Shown here piece after piece: positions 28,358 through 38,026 of a stretch of DNA of 64,000 nt. Under the pieces are notes generated by a model. It ran no database searches. It was not told the DNA's origin and saw nothing but the letters and a program-made list of their open reading frames with translations. Source of the DNA: Methylomonas lenta (GTDB lineage: Bacteria; Pseudomonadota; Gammaproteobacteria; Methylococcales; Methylomonadaceae); the NCBI RefSeq assembly GCF_001644015.1, contig NZ_LUUI01000096.1:1-64000 (forward strand), written 5' to 3'. Every line of letters starts with the position of its first letter. Within the stretch, counting starts at the first letter, position 1. The translations under genes were made by a program, and so were the position numbers.

Positions 28358-30178
28358 TTAATCCACGAAAAACAAATTGGTGGCACCGGTTTCAGCCGTG
28401 GAAGCCTGTGCACGCATCGCACCAAATAGTTCACGTCCCATACCGAAGTGATGGCCGGTGGCATGGTTTGGCTCGGCGATGCGGGCTGCAAATTCGGCTT
28501 CATCCACTTGCACGTTGACTTCACCTGTTTGGGTGTTCAAGGTGATGATGTCGCCGTCATGGACTTTAGCTAGTGGACCACCATCGATGCATTCAGGCCA
28601 CATATGAATGGCGGACGGTACTTTGCCGGATGCGCCGGACATGCGGCCATCGGTAATCAGCGCTACATGAAAGCCTTTATCTTGCAATAAACCCATGATA
28701 GGCGTCAATTTATGTAATTCCGGCATGCCATTCGCTTTGGGGCCTTGAAAGCGTAACACTACGATGACATCTTTTTCCATTTCGCCGCGCTTGAAAGCCG
28801 CCACCACATCTAGTTGGTCGTCGAATACCATGGCAGGAGCTGTCACCACTTGGTGTTTCTCGGCCACGGCTGAAACTTTGGACACGCCGCGCCCCAGGTT
28901 GCCGTGCATGACATGCAAGCCACCACCAGTGGCGAATGGTTTTTCAACGCTGGCGATTACATCAGCATCCAAAGTGCTGGTCGGTCCTTGTTCCCAACGC
29001 AATTGACCGTCTTGCAATGTGGGTACTTGGCTGTATTGGGCCATGCCGCGTTCGTCGCCGACGGTCAGAATGTCGCCGTGCAACAACCCATGTTCCAGCA
29101 GTTCTCTGATCAACAGACTCATGCCACCTGCTGCCTGGAATTGATTGACGTCTGCCGGACCGTTAGGGTAGATCTTGGTCAATAGCGGGATTACTTTGGA
29201 TAGGTTATCGAAGTCGTCCCAATTGATAATAATGCCGGCAGCTCGGGCTATGGCGGTCAAGTGTATGGTGTGATTTGTTGAACCGCCGGTTGCTAGCAAG
29301 CCTATGATGGCATTGACGATGGCTTTTTCGTTGATGGCATGTGCAATTGGGCGGTAATCGTTACCTAGGGCAGTGAATTTTAATACCTGTTTAGCGGCTG
29401 CTTTGGTTAGTTCGTCGCGCAACGGGGTGTAAGGATTGACGAATGAGCTGCCAGGCAAATGTAAACCCATGATTTCAACCATCATTTGGTTGCTATTGGC
29501 AGTGCCGTAGAAAGTACAGGTACCAGGGCTGTGATAAGACTTGGATTCGAATTCTAACAGTTCTTTTTCAGTGATTTTGCCTTCGGCAAATTTTTGCCGG
29601 GCACGGGATTTTTCCTTGTTTGATAAACCTGTGGTCATCGGGCCGGCTGGTACGAAGACTGCCGGTAAATGTCCAAAGCTTAAGGCGCCGATCAAAAGAC
29701 CGGGAACAATTTTGTCACAAACACCCAAATATAAGGCTGCGTCGAACATGTTATGACTCAAGCCAATCGCAGTAGACAAAGCGATGACGTCGCGACTGAA
29801 TAAAGACATTTCCATGCCAGGCATACCTTGAGTCAGGCCGTCGCACATGGCGGGAACAGCGCCAGCGAATTGGGCTACGCCACCATCTTCACGCACAGCC
29901 TGTTTAATCAGTTCGGGGTAATGTTGATAGGGTTCGTGAGCCGAAAGCATGTCGTTATAGGCAGAAATGATGCCGACGTTAGCTTTTACAGCGTGAGATA
30001 GCGCATCTTTTTCAGTTGCTGAACATACAGAAAAACCATGTGCCAAATTTCCACAAGGCAGGTTGGTGCGCTGCGGCCCATTAGTAATGGCTGCATCAAT
30101 ACGAGCCAGATAAGCATTACGGGTTACCTGGCTACGCTCGGTGATTTGTTGCGTGATTTTTTCGACTATGGGGTGCAT
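28358..30178 (-). CDS. edd: Phosphogluconate dehydratase
   Basis: Entner-Doudoroff enzyme: 6-phosphogluconate to KDPG + water; 606 residues, the usual length of the IlvD/Edd family. Fe-S cluster and catalytic parts include [53 protein letters not shown] and [14 protein letters not shown], the latter with the conserved Thr-Asn-His. The C-terminal domain contains [19 protein letters not shown]. It is located between opgC and eda; edd and eda provide one full Entner-Doudoroff branch, and zwf and pgl the upper steps. Confidence 0.96.
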   Translation of the reverse strand: MHPIVEKITQQITERSQVTRNAYLARIDAAITNGPQRTNLPCGNLAHGFSVCSATEKDALSHAVKANVGIISAYNDMLSAHEPYQHYPELIKQAVREDGGVAQFAGAVPAMCDGLTQGMPGMEMSLFSRDVIALSTAIGLSHNMFDAALYLGVCDKIVPGLLIGALSFGHLPAVFVPAGPMTTGLSNKEKSRARQKFAEGKITEKELLEFESKSYHSPGTCTFYGTANSNQMMVEIMGLHLPGSSFVNPYTPLRDELTKAAAKQVLKFTALGNDYRPIAHAINEKAIVNAIIGLLATGGSTNHTIHLTAIARAAGIIINWDDFDNLSKVIPLLTKIYPNGPADVNQFQAAGGMSLLIRELLEHGLLHGDILTVGDERGMAQYSQVPTLQDGQLRWEQGPTSTLDADVIASVEKPFATGGGLHVMHGNLGRGVSKVSAVAEKHQVVTAPAMVFDDQLDVVAAFKRGEMEKDVIVVLRFQGPKANGMPELHKLTPIMGLLQDKGFHVALITDGRMSGASGKVPSAIHMWPECIDGGPLAKVHDGDIITLNTQTGEVNVQVDEAEFAARIAEPNHATGHHFGMGRELFGAMRAQASTAETGATNLFFVD

Positions 30179-30224
30179 TAAGCCTATCTCCAGGTGGTTG
30201 CTATTGCGGGCAATTTGAAAGTTA

Positions 30225-31580
30225 TCAGAGTGTATCAGCTAATTCCAGGTTGGTTTCTGGTGACTGGAAGGCTACCTCTTCAGTATTGATAAGTGTATCG
30301 TTGGGCTGTGAGATCGTCAGTTCAGCTGTGGTTGTGTCTGTTATGCTGATCTCGGTAGATTGTTTATTAATAAAAAGCAAAGGAGTGATCGTTATAAAAA
30401 GCAAACTAAAGGCAAGCATGGCTTGATTTGACCAGTTATAAGTGAAGCTAAGGTTTGGATTTGTATTCACGTTTTTCCAGGGTTTTTGGTCTAGCCAGTT
30501 CAGTAATTGTGCCATGATCAGCATTAAACCCAGTCCAGCGATATTGACCCAGGCGCTATCGAAAAGGTCAGCTTGACGGCCATCTAATAACATGCCGCCG
30601 GCAAATGATAGGCAGGTACCGAACATGAAGATCGGTAAAGATTGCTGACCCATAGAAATAACTTTGTGTGCCAGGCCGAACTGTAACCAATGCTGACGAC
30701 TACGCATAAAGTTAGTGACCAAATAAGTCATAGCCAGAAAGTGTATAAATCGCATTAAGCCAACGTGGCTTTTATCGAGTAATGGCGCCCAGTCATCCCG
30801 CCAAGTAGCAAACCAGGGTAAACGTTGATAACCGAATGCATTTTCCAGCGGGTAACAAAACACTACATAAAAAATACATGCCCACATTAAGCCACGGTGA
30901 AACTGCGGAATGGGTAGCCAGCCACTGCTGAAAGCAAAGCCAGTGAAAAATACCAATTGCCAGCAAAATGGATTGAAGTACCAGGGACGGCCTGTGAGAG
31001 GATCTGCGGTGAGTTCCCAGCCAAAATAACCCGCAGCAATGTACAGTGTTATCGAAAATGCCAGCGCTAAAAAAACATGGATACGTGACAAGGCCCATAC
31101 CATTGGTAGCCACAACATGATCAATAAATACATGGGGAGGATATCAATAAAATTGGGCACGTATTTAAGACTGACCAGTTCGATTAGCGCATCTTGGGTA
31201 TGGTCGAAAAAGTAACTTAGGTTATCAAGTTGCCATTGGGCGCTGACAAACCCTTGGGAAGTCATAGCAATGAATAAGGTGGCCATTAAGATAAATAAGG
31301 CCAGATGAGCGACATAAATCTGACCGCAGCGAAACAAAACACGTACCGAGCCGAGACCGATACCCGCCTGTTTGAAGCTGCGTCCAAATGCAATCGCAGC
31401 AGCAAAACCGGATAAAAAAACAAAGGTTTCGGCTGCGTCGCTGGGTCCAAGGCGCGAGGGCGTATAGGCAAACCAAGGGTTGGATGGCATGTGGTTGATG
31501 AAAATTACCATCAATGCCAAGCCGCGGAAGAAATCCAGCTGCAAATTACGAGGTGATGCGGAGCGGATGTCGGATTTCAT
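30225..31580 (-). CDS. opgC: OpgC-family membrane acyltransferase (glucan succinylation)
   Basis: Polytopic inner-membrane protein of 451 residues with about ten hydrophobic helices. The start [21 protein letters not shown] is the conserved acyltransferase-3/OpgC helix, and [22 protein letters not shown] matches OpgC proteins, which succinylate osmoregulated periplasmic glucans. The last 50 residues form an acidic, Thr-rich, probably disordered tail (after [14 protein letters not shown]) that is unusual for the family. It lies in the middle of the glucose 6-phosphate oxidation genes, between pgl and edd, on the same strand. Substrate assignment to glucans is inferred from the family. Confidence 0.82.
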   Translation of the reverse strand: MKSDIRSASPRNLQLDFFRGLALMVIFINHMPSNPWFAYTPSRLGPSDAAETFVFLSGFAAAIAFGRSFKQAGIGLGSVRVLFRCGQIYVAHLALFILMATLFIAMTSQGFVSAQWQLDNLSYFFDHTQDALIELVSLKYVPNFIDILPMYLLIMLWLPMVWALSRIHVFLALAFSITLYIAAGYFGWELTADPLTGRPWYFNPFCWQLVFFTGFAFSSGWLPIPQFHRGLMWACIFYVVFCYPLENAFGYQRLPWFATWRDDWAPLLDKSHVGLMRFIHFLAMTYLVTNFMRSRQHWLQFGLAHKVISMGQQSLPIFMFGTCLSFAGGMLLDGRQADLFDSAWVNIAGLGLMLIMAQLLNWLDQKPWKNVNTNPNLSFTYNWSNQAMLAFSLLFITITPLLFINKQSTEISITDTTTAELTISQPNDTLINTEEVAFQSPETNLELADTL

Positions 31581-31706
31581 AAGGCGCCCTGGTTAATAAA
31601 TAAAGTGTACAGTCTGATAGCTACAGCTTAAAAGAGGCTGAAGTGTCGTCAATATTGCCGGCTGCGAACAGATAAAAAACGCCATTCTGCAGATTGCTAA
31701 GCACTT

Positions 31707-32417
31707 TTAAGGCGCCCAATACAGTTCTACAGGTACTTGCTCCTGTTGTAGTAGTACGCGTATGGGCATGTCTTCGACGGGGCCGGGTTTTTGCGCCAGG
31801 CTAAATACGTCCAGTTTATCTTCACCGGTAAACAGAATGATGATGCGGTCGGTTTTTAGCAATCCGGACACCGTCATGGTGAGACGATCTGTGTTTGGAC
31901 CTGTTACTTCGCTTTTCTTGGCGGTAATTGCGGCGGTCAGATTTTTATTGTCAATCCGCAAGGCTTCAGCCAATCCCTTGGCATTTGGAAACAAAGACGC
32001 TGTGTGTCCATCCGGACCCATGCCGACAATGGCCAGGCTAAAGGGTTGGTGCAATTTAAGATAGTTGGCTTCTGTTTCGCTTTGTCCGGCAGCGGCCGTT
32101 TTTGCCGGTGTTTTCATGCCGATAAATGTGGCGGCTTTTGCATTGTTAATCAATAAGTTTTGCTCGATCAATGCTTCGTTGCTGGCCGTGTGGCTTTTAT
32201 CCACCCAGCGCTCATCAACCAGGGCAACCTTGACTTTTTTCCAATTCAATTCGCTTTTGGATAATGCTTCGTATAAAGGCGCGGGTGTACTGCCACCGGA
32301 GACCAGTAGAGTGGCGGTACCCTGTTTGCTGATAGCTTCTGATAATACATCCTGACACTCGGCAACTAATGCGGTGAAAAGGTGATGACGCTGTTCAAAA
32401 AAGAATTCTTTAACCAT
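31707..32417 (-). CDS. pgl: 6-phosphogluconolactonase
   Basis: Hydrolyses 6-phosphoglucono-lactone to 6-phosphogluconate; 236 residues, NagB/DevB fold. Motifs: LLVSGGSTPAPLYEALSKSE, KVALVDERWVDKSHTASNE and IVGMGPDGHTASLFPNA (with the catalytic His of GHTASLF). ATG 32417 (MVKEFFFEQ) is chosen over the longer in-frame extension to 32489 because the extension overlaps zwf and does not resemble the family. It starts 31 bases after zwf. Confidence 0.94.
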   Translation of the reverse strand: MVKEFFFEQRHHLFTALVAECQDVLSEAISKQGTATLLVSGGSTPAPLYEALSKSELNWKKVKVALVDERWVDKSHTASNEALIEQNLLINNAKAATFIGMKTPAKTAAAGQSETEANYLKLHQPFSLAIVGMGPDGHTASLFPNAKGLAEALRIDNKNLTAAITAKKSEVTGPNTDRLTMTVSGLLKTDRIIILFTGEDKLDVFSLAQKPGPVEDMPIRVLLQQEQVPVELYWAP

Positions 32418-32448
32418 AGTTGTTATTCTCTCAATAAGGATGGTGGTT

Positions 32449-33918
32449 TCATTCTTCCCAAGCACGCCCATCGCGTGCCAGTAATGCAACTGACGCTACT
32501 GGGCCCCAATTGCCGGCCGGGTAAGGTTTAGGGGGAGTGTGGTTGTGTTGCCAGGCCTCTTGAATAGAATCTACCCAGGTCCAGGCTTGTTCGATTTCCT
32601 CGCGACTTAAAAATAGAGTGTTGTTGCCTCGCAGTGCCTCAAGAATTAGTTTTTCATAGCCACCAAAGATACGACTTTTCTTAAAAGTTTCAGAAAAACT
32701 CAAGTCCAGCTTGGTTTGCTGTAATTTTATCAGCCCATCAATGCCTGGAATCTTGTTTAAAACCATCACATCCACGCCTTCATTGGGTTGTAAGTGAATG
32801 ACCAGCTTATTAGCGGGTAGTTCATGAAAGCTGTCTTTAAAGATGTTGTGCGGTAAATTCTTGAAATTAATCACAATCTCGGTGCGTTTATTTGGCATGC
32901 GTTTGCCGCTACGCATATAAACCGGTACGCCGGACCAACGCCAGTTGTCGATATCTACTCGAATGGCGACAAAGCTTTCTGTGGTGCTATTGGTGTTAGC
33001 GCCTTCTTCTTCCAGATAGCCGGGTACCGATTGGCCTTTGATATAGCCGGCGGTATATTGGCCACGCACGGTTTTTTCTTCAACATTTAAATATGTGATG
33101 GGACGCAGCGCTTTCAGTAGCTTGATTTTCTCCATGTGTATGCTTTCAGCTGACAAATCGGCAGGTGGTTCCATGGTGACGAAAGTCAGAATTTGCAACA
33201 AATGGTTTTGCAACATGTCACGTAATTGACCGGTTTTATCGAAATAGTCCCAGCGACCTTCGATGCCAATGTCTTCGCCCACAGTAATCTGGATATGGTC
33301 GATCGTGTTGTGATTCCAGCTGGTGTAGAAAAGCGAATTCGCAAAACGTAAGGCCAGCAGGTTTAACACTGTTTCCTTACCCAGGTAGTGATCAATGCGA
33401 TAAACTTGATCTTCATGGAAAACATCAGCCACTACATCATTAATCTCTTTGGAGGATTTCAGGTCGTAACCGATAGGTTTTTCCATCACCATGCGAGACT
33501 CGGCATTTAAAATACCGCAGCTTTGCAGACCTTTGCAGATATTTTTGAACAGAAAGGGTGATACGGCAAAGTAGTTGACCATAACCCGGCTGCTGGCGTC
33601 CACTACGCTATGCAATAGATGGTATTGCTCGGGTTGAGTTAGGTCGATTTTTAAGTACGACAAGCGCTGAGAAAAGCGTTGCCAAATGTTTTGGTCGATT
33701 TCATGGTTCAAAAATGCTTGTAAACTTTGCTGGGCGATTTCAATGAAGCTGGTGCTGGTTTCGTCCAGGCGATCGACGCCGATGATGCGAGTGTCTGCTT
33801 CGAGAAGATCGTGTTTTTCCAAACGATATAACGAAATCAGTAGCTTGCGCTTTGATAGATCTCCCAGTGCCCCGTAAATCACCAGGTCGCAGGGTTTGAA
33901 ATAGTCGTTTCTTGTCAT
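32449..33918 (-). CDS. zwf: Glucose-6-phosphate 1-dehydrogenase
   Basis: First enzyme of glucose 6-phosphate oxidation, 489 residues. GALGDLSKRKLLISLY is the coenzyme-binding start (GASGDLAKRK type), RIDHYLGKE is the active-site signature with the catalytic His, and MEKPIGYDLKSS precedes it. NTLFLSREEIEQAW and the end are normal. It is the first gene of zwf-pgl-opgC-edd-eda. A promoter with a palindromic -10 is at 33993-34026. The product should yield NADPH or NADH; coenzyme preference is not evident. Confidence 0.96.
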   Translation of the reverse strand: MTRNDYFKPCDLVIYGALGDLSKRKLLISLYRLEKHDLLEADTRIIGVDRLDETSTSFIEIAQQSLQAFLNHEIDQNIWQRFSQRLSYLKIDLTQPEQYHLLHSVVDASSRVMVNYFAVSPFLFKNICKGLQSCGILNAESRMVMEKPIGYDLKSSKEINDVVADVFHEDQVYRIDHYLGKETVLNLLALRFANSLFYTSWNHNTIDHIQITVGEDIGIEGRWDYFDKTGQLRDMLQNHLLQILTFVTMEPPADLSAESIHMEKIKLLKALRPITYLNVEEKTVRGQYTAGYIKGQSVPGYLEEEGANTNSTTESFVAIRVDIDNWRWSGVPVYMRSGKRMPNKRTEIVINFKNLPHNIFKDSFHELPANKLVIHLQPNEGVDVMVLNKIPGIDGLIKLQQTKLDLSFSETFKKSRIFGGYEKLILEALRGNNTLFLSREEIEQAWTWVDSIQEAWQHNHTPPKPYPAGNWGPVASVALLARDGRAWEE

Positions 33919-33992
33919 GTTATTTTACGAGGCAAAAAAAGTTTATCGCGTTTGATATGCGATTAAACCGGGCTAAGGGCGAAGAAAATCCG

Positions 33993-34026
33993 CACTATTA
34001 TAGTGTCGGCAGTGCCCGTCAAACAA
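33993..34026 (-). promoter_or_regulatory. Promoter of the zwf operon with overlapping palindrome
   Basis: On the minus strand -35 TTGTTT (34021-34026) and a perfect -10 TATAAT (33997-34002) are 18 bases apart, about 80 bases before the zwf ATG. The -10 is embedded in a palindrome CACTAT-T-ATAGTG (33993-34005), which could be a repressor site. It does not match the HexR consensus as I remember it. Confidence 0.5.
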
Positions 34027-34080
34027 GATGTGCATTTTTTGCAGCACATTATTTGCTAGTTAAACCATTTGGATTTATGT

Positions 34081-34638
34081 TCAGGGGAACATATCGGTAC
34101 GGTAGCGGGAAACCTTTAAAGTGTCGGACCAATAGTTGCTGGGTAAGCCGGCTTTTTGTTTTAAATGCCGCAAAAACTGCAGGGCATCAGGCAGTTGCTC
34201 CCATACCGAGGGCAGAAAAGTGCCGCGCCGATAACCTTCTTGCAGAATAAGGCCATCGATACCCGGTTTTAATTGCTCGATTAAATCCTGTTCCGACGTA
34301 AAAACGATGGCTTCGGCGGGGCTTAAAATGGATATGTGTAGATCAACATCGGCAAATTCTGCTTCAGTCAGCGGCGGGAAACGCGGGTCGCGAAAAGCGG
34401 CGGCAAAGGCGTTTTCGGCAATGTCCTGTATCAGCGGTCTGCTTGCCTCCAGCATGCCGATGCAGCCGCGTAATTGCCCCTGATGCTCCAGCGTGACAAA
34501 GCTGGCTCGCTTGACGATTAATTCCGCCGGGTAATGCTGCAAATCGATTGCAAGCGGCTGTCCTGTTTCCAGGCCGTGCTTAATAGAGGCTCTAGCCAGA
34601 TCCAGTAGTTCTGCTTTTTGCGCATTATTCAACGACAT
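34081..34638 (-). CDS. amrA: AmmeMemoRadiSam system protein A (AMMECR1 domain)
   Basis: Protein of 185 residues with an AMMECR1 domain: the characteristic motif LRGCIGMLEASRPL lies near residue 60, with FRDPRFPPLTEAEF and the end LPSNYWSD. No enzymatic activity is established for the family. ATG 34638 (MSLNNAQKAELL) overlaps the end of the MEMO1-like gene by 14 bases, suggesting coupled translation. With the MEMO-like and radical SAM proteins nearby it makes the full AmmeMemoRadiSam set. Gene symbol follows the common abbreviation only. Confidence 0.92.
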   Translation of the reverse strand: MSLNNAQKAELLDLARASIKHGLETGQPLAIDLQHYPAELIVKRASFVTLEHQGQLRGCIGMLEASRPLIQDIAENAFAAAFRDPRFPPLTEAEFADVDLHISILSPAEAIVFTSEQDLIEQLKPGIDGLILQEGYRRGTFLPSVWEQLPDALQFLRHLKQKAGLPSNYWSDTLKVSRYRTDMFP

Positions 34639-35404
34639 AAGCACCATACCCCACGACACGGGTTTTATCGCCGGCGGTATCGCCGGAATTTCTCAGATCG
34701 ATGGTCTTAATGCTAAGTGATTTTTCCTGCAAAGATTTTAACAATCCGCTGACCGGCACCTTGCCACAGGCTGCTTCCGATGACAGGTTTTGATAGTTCA
34801 ACTGTTCGATCAAATCACTGGTATGCCGATCGAGACGTTGGGCGGTTGAATAGTCGTGGTAATGACTTAAATCCGAACTGATGACGATCAAGGTTTCATT
34901 GCCGCCCCACAGGGTATCTATCACCTGGCTAACCTGATCCGGGCTGGCATCGCCGGCCACAATCGGCACCAGTTTAAAATCAGCCAGGCTCTGTTGTAAA
35001 AAAGGCAAATGTACTTCCAGGCTGTGCTCAAGCGCATGAGCCTGCTCCAGATAGCCCACAAAAGGCAGGTTTTGTAATTGTTGAATGGCTGCTTTGTCGA
35101 TAGGGATGCTGCCCAGCGGTGTGGTGAAGGTGTCGGCATTACTGACAGCCAGACCTTGAAAAGCCACCCGATGCGATGGACCGATTAATACGACTCGACT
35201 AATGCTGTCACGAACCGACTTTAACCGGGCATAAGCGCTGGCGGCAATCGGACCGGAATAAATATAGCCGGCATGCGGCACGATAATGGCTTTTGGCGGG
35301 CGAGTGTCGCTATCGGCCAGGTCTAAAAAATCACTCAGCATATGCCGCAAAGTAACGGCATTGGCAGGGTAAAAACTGCCTGCCACAGCGGGTTCTCTGT
35401 TCAT
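34625..35404 (-). CDS. amrB: AmmeMemoRadiSam system protein B (MEMO1 family)
   Basis: A 259-residue protein of the MEMO1 family, related to class III extradiol dioxygenases. Visible parts: REPAVAGSFYPANAVTLRHM at the start, IIVPHAGYIYSGPIAASAY (with the histidine expected to bind metal), LIGPSHRVAF, HALEHSLEVHLPFLQQ (second His pair) and VISSDLSHYHDY (third His). So the metal-binding histidines are retained. Role and substrate are unknown. It overlaps the AMMECR1 gene downstream and is divergent from the radical SAM gene 233 bases away. Confidence 0.93.
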   Translation of the reverse strand: MNREPAVAGSFYPANAVTLRHMLSDFLDLADSDTRPPKAIIVPHAGYIYSGPIAASAYARLKSVRDSISRVVLIGPSHRVAFQGLAVSNADTFTTPLGSIPIDKAAIQQLQNLPFVGYLEQAHALEHSLEVHLPFLQQSLADFKLVPIVAGDASPDQVSQVIDTLWGGNETLIVISSDLSHYHDYSTAQRLDRHTSDLIEQLNYQNLSSEAACGKVPVSGLLKSLQEKSLSIKTIDLRNSGDTAGDKTRVVGYGAYVVE

Positions 35405-35637
35405 GGCTCGTACCTCCGTCGGAAAATGTCAATGCATTCTTTTGCGTCATTCCTGCTTTGGTATGGTACAACAACTTAAAGTGTTTACAAGTGCGTATTG
35501 GCACGTATTTTATTGCCGGATCAAATGCTTATAGGTTAGTGCCTGCTGAAGTGTCTTCCGGTTCATGATGGCTGATGCTGCTCGGGATTGTTGTAATGTT
35601 TCGTAAAAATCCAAGCTCAGCAGGCAGGAGATTAACT

Positions 35638-36720
35638 ATGACTACCTTTATAACTAACGATACCGTCGCAACCCACTATTGGCATTTACTGGACGATGGT
35701 CGCATACAATGTGATTTGTGCCCGCGCTTTTGTAAATTACATGAAGGCCAGCGCGGCTTGTGTTTTGTGCGGCAAAATTTGCAGCAGCAGATTGTCATGA
35801 CCAGTTATGGTCGATCCAGTGGTTTTGCCATCGATCCTATCGAAAAAAAACCACTCAATCATTTCTTGCCCGGCACAGCTATCTTTTCCTTTGGCACGGC
35901 CGGTTGTAACTTGGCCTGCAAATTTTGCCAGAACTGGGATATTAGTAAATCCAGGGAAATGGATACCTTGATGAGCCTGGCGTCGCCGGATTTAATCGCT
36001 AAAACTGCGCTAGAGCAAGGTTGTAGCAGCGTAGCCTACACTTATAACGATCCGGTGGTGTTTCACGAATACGCTATCGATACTGCTCAAGCCTGCCGCG
36101 AATTAGGCTTGAAATCGGTAGCCGTCAGCGCCGGTTATGTCTGTGCTGAACCGCGTGTCGAGTTTTATCGATGGATGGATGCCGCCAATATCGATTTAAA
36201 AGCCTTCAGCGAAGATTTTTATTACAAAATTACCGGCGGTCATTTGCAACCCGTTTTGGAAACCCTGTTGTACTTAAAGCATGAAACTCAGGTTTGGTTT
36301 GAACTGACTACACTGATCATACCCGGCGAAAACGATTCCGAGGCCGAACTGGAAGCCATGACCCAATGGGTAGTGGAAAATCTGGGGCCTGATGTGCCTA
36401 TGCATTTCACAGCCTTTCATCCGGATTGGAAAATGATCGATAAACCGCATACGCCGACTTCATCACTACTTAATGCGCGTAATATCGCCATTAAAAACGG
36501 CGTGCGTTATGCCTATGTTGGTAATGTGCATGATAAATTAGCCGAAAGTACCTATTGCCATCAGTGCGGCGAACTTTTGATCGGCCGTGACTGGTATGTG
36601 TTGTCGGATTGGAATTTGGATGCCGGTGGTCATTGCCAGTTCTGCGGTACAAAATGCGCCGGGTTGTTTAATCCTAAGCCGGGTGATTGGGGTGCAAAAC
36701 GTCAAGCTGTGCGCTTATAG
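35638..36720 (+). CDS. amrS: AmmeMemoRadiSam system radical SAM enzyme
   Basis: Radical SAM protein of about 360 residues. The cluster motif CxxxCxxC is GCNLACKFCQNWDIS near residue 100. Before it comes a short zinc-ribbon-like block (CDLCPRFCKLHEGQRGLCFVR), and near the end a second cysteine group (CHQCGELL and CQFCGTKC), both regular in this subfamily. ATG 35638 (MTTFITND) is chosen because GCAGGAG at 35624-35630 precedes it; the longer in-frame start at 35575 has no ribosome site. It is the third partner of the system with the genes at 34081-35404; the reaction is unknown. Confidence 0.93.
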   Translation: MTTFITNDTVATHYWHLLDDGRIQCDLCPRFCKLHEGQRGLCFVRQNLQQQIVMTSYGRSSGFAIDPIEKKPLNHFLPGTAIFSFGTAGCNLACKFCQNWDISKSREMDTLMSLASPDLIAKTALEQGCSSVAYTYNDPVVFHEYAIDTAQACRELGLKSVAVSAGYVCAEPRVEFYRWMDAANIDLKAFSEDFYYKITGGHLQPVLETLLYLKHETQVWFELTTLIIPGENDSEAELEAMTQWVVENLGPDVPMHFTAFHPDWKMIDKPHTPTSSLLNARNIAIKNGVRYAYVGNVHDKLAESTYCHQCGELLIGRDWYVLSDWNLDAGGHCQFCGTKCAGLFNPKPGDWGAKRQAVRL

Positions 36721-36725
36721 TCGAG

Positions 36726-37625
36726 TCAATCTAGCATTATGCCTATAGCTATCAATGCCGGCGTCGTCAAGGTGACTAAAACATTCAGCAATAGGGCGGG
36801 TTTTAAATGCGCGATGTCATTGGCATAGCGCACCGATAAGTTTGCCGCCGGTATAGCTAGAAATAAAGTCAACAAACCCAATAGGCTAAAAGTGGGTAGG
36901 TATGTCTGCCAAACGCTAAAAATTAAAATGCCGTAGGCTGCAGCCAAAAATGTCACATAAATGTAGGCTGATTTTTTTCTACCCAATAAAATCGGCAAAT
37001 GTTGGCGGCCCACATTTTGGTCTGCGGCTACATCAGGAAACTGATTCAGTAATAACAGATTATTCACTAAAAAAAATACTATTAATGATGCGAACGCAAC
37101 ACCCAGATTATATTGACCGGTTAAAACAAAATAAGCTCCATTAACCATTAACGGCCCAAAAGCCAGGCCAGGAGCAATCAGGCAAAGCCATGGATTATGG
37201 GTGATTTGATCGCTGTAAAAATAAATCAATAAAATACCGATCAAGCCGATGGGCAACAAATCCAGGCCACGTTGCGATAAAAAATAAAGGCCGATTAAAA
37301 GCGTGATTAGCAAATTAATGAAAGCGATCAGTCTTACCGGCTTGGCCAATTCCGGTCTAGCAGGGAGGCTACCGCTACCTCCGCTGAAAGGGGTGCGTTG
37401 TGTTTGAAAATCAAGGCCACTGACAAAGTCTGAGTATTCATTGAACATGTTGACGCTGGCATGAGCTGTAACACCTGCCAGTAATATCAGCAGCAGTTGG
37501 ATAGGCTGTATCGTTTCTGCATGGACAAATGCAAAAGCTACCGCAATTGAGAGGCAGCAAGGCGATAGGACTAAAAATGCAGGCCGACTAGTGGCGAAGA
37601 TGCCAGAAACTTTATAAATAAACAT
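36726..37625 (-). CDS. UbiA/MenA-type prenyltransferase
   Basis: Integral membrane prenyltransferase, 299 residues, about nine helices. The first Asp-rich motif region is NMFNEYSDFVSGLDFQTQ (N-x-x-x-D-x-x-x-x-D) and the second is NQFPDVAADQNVGRQHLP (D-x-x-x-D), which bind Mg-prenyl diphosphate. The sequence around them resembles MenA-like enzymes (1,4-dihydroxy-2-naphthoate prenyltransferase) more than UbiA, but other men genes are not near it. The acceptor is therefore not known. It begins at ATG 37625 with a long empty region upstream. Confidence 0.84.
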   Translation of the reverse strand: MFIYKVSGIFATSRPAFLVLSPCCLSIAVAFAFVHAETIQPIQLLLILLAGVTAHASVNMFNEYSDFVSGLDFQTQRTPFSGGSGSLPARPELAKPVRLIAFINLLITLLIGLYFLSQRGLDLLPIGLIGILLIYFYSDQITHNPWLCLIAPGLAFGPLMVNGAYFVLTGQYNLGVAFASLIVFFLVNNLLLLNQFPDVAADQNVGRQHLPILLGRKKSAYIYVTFLAAAYGILIFSVWQTYLPTFSLLGLLTLFLAIPAANLSVRYANDIAHLKPALLLNVLVTLTTPALIAIGIMLD

Positions 37626-38026
37626 AATTAAATTGCCAAAAAATTACGATACTTATTAAGTTAAGCAGCGTTTAAAGTCACTTTAACCCGCATAAAAATG
37701 CACATCAATCACGAATAGACGAAAATTAATTTACAAGTAGTGCTTTTTGTATCGCTACTATGTCTGTAGCGATTGGTTTGAGCCTGAATATCCTAAATCT
37801 TTATGCTATGTACGCTGAGTTTTTTCTCTAAAATCATGCGGTTGAAGTGGCTGTTTCAGTGATTGATGTTTATCTCTCACTCCTTATTATGGCTTCTAGG
37901 TTCGCTGGTGAGCAAGAGAGCCCCAAATAGGCTGGCTGAGACAAGCTGTATACGGCCGATAAGGCCTATATTGTATGAGCTTGACCGCAAACTTATGAAA
38001 TGAGGCGTGGTGTCGCGGGAAATTGT
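37626..38026. other. Gene-free stretch of 401 bases with one hairpin
   Basis: No coding sequence of family resemblance was found. It holds a perfect 8-bp inverted repeat, ATCGCTAC (37751-37758) and GTAGCGAT (37766-37773), and a short GGCC-GATAA-GGCC repeat near 37955. It contains the upstream region of the prenyltransferase gene and the downstream region of the polysaccharide operon. Confidence 0.5.

Noticed and set aside
37951..37970. GGCC-GATAA-GGCC repeat as an operator
   Set aside because: Arms are only four bases, which is expected by chance.
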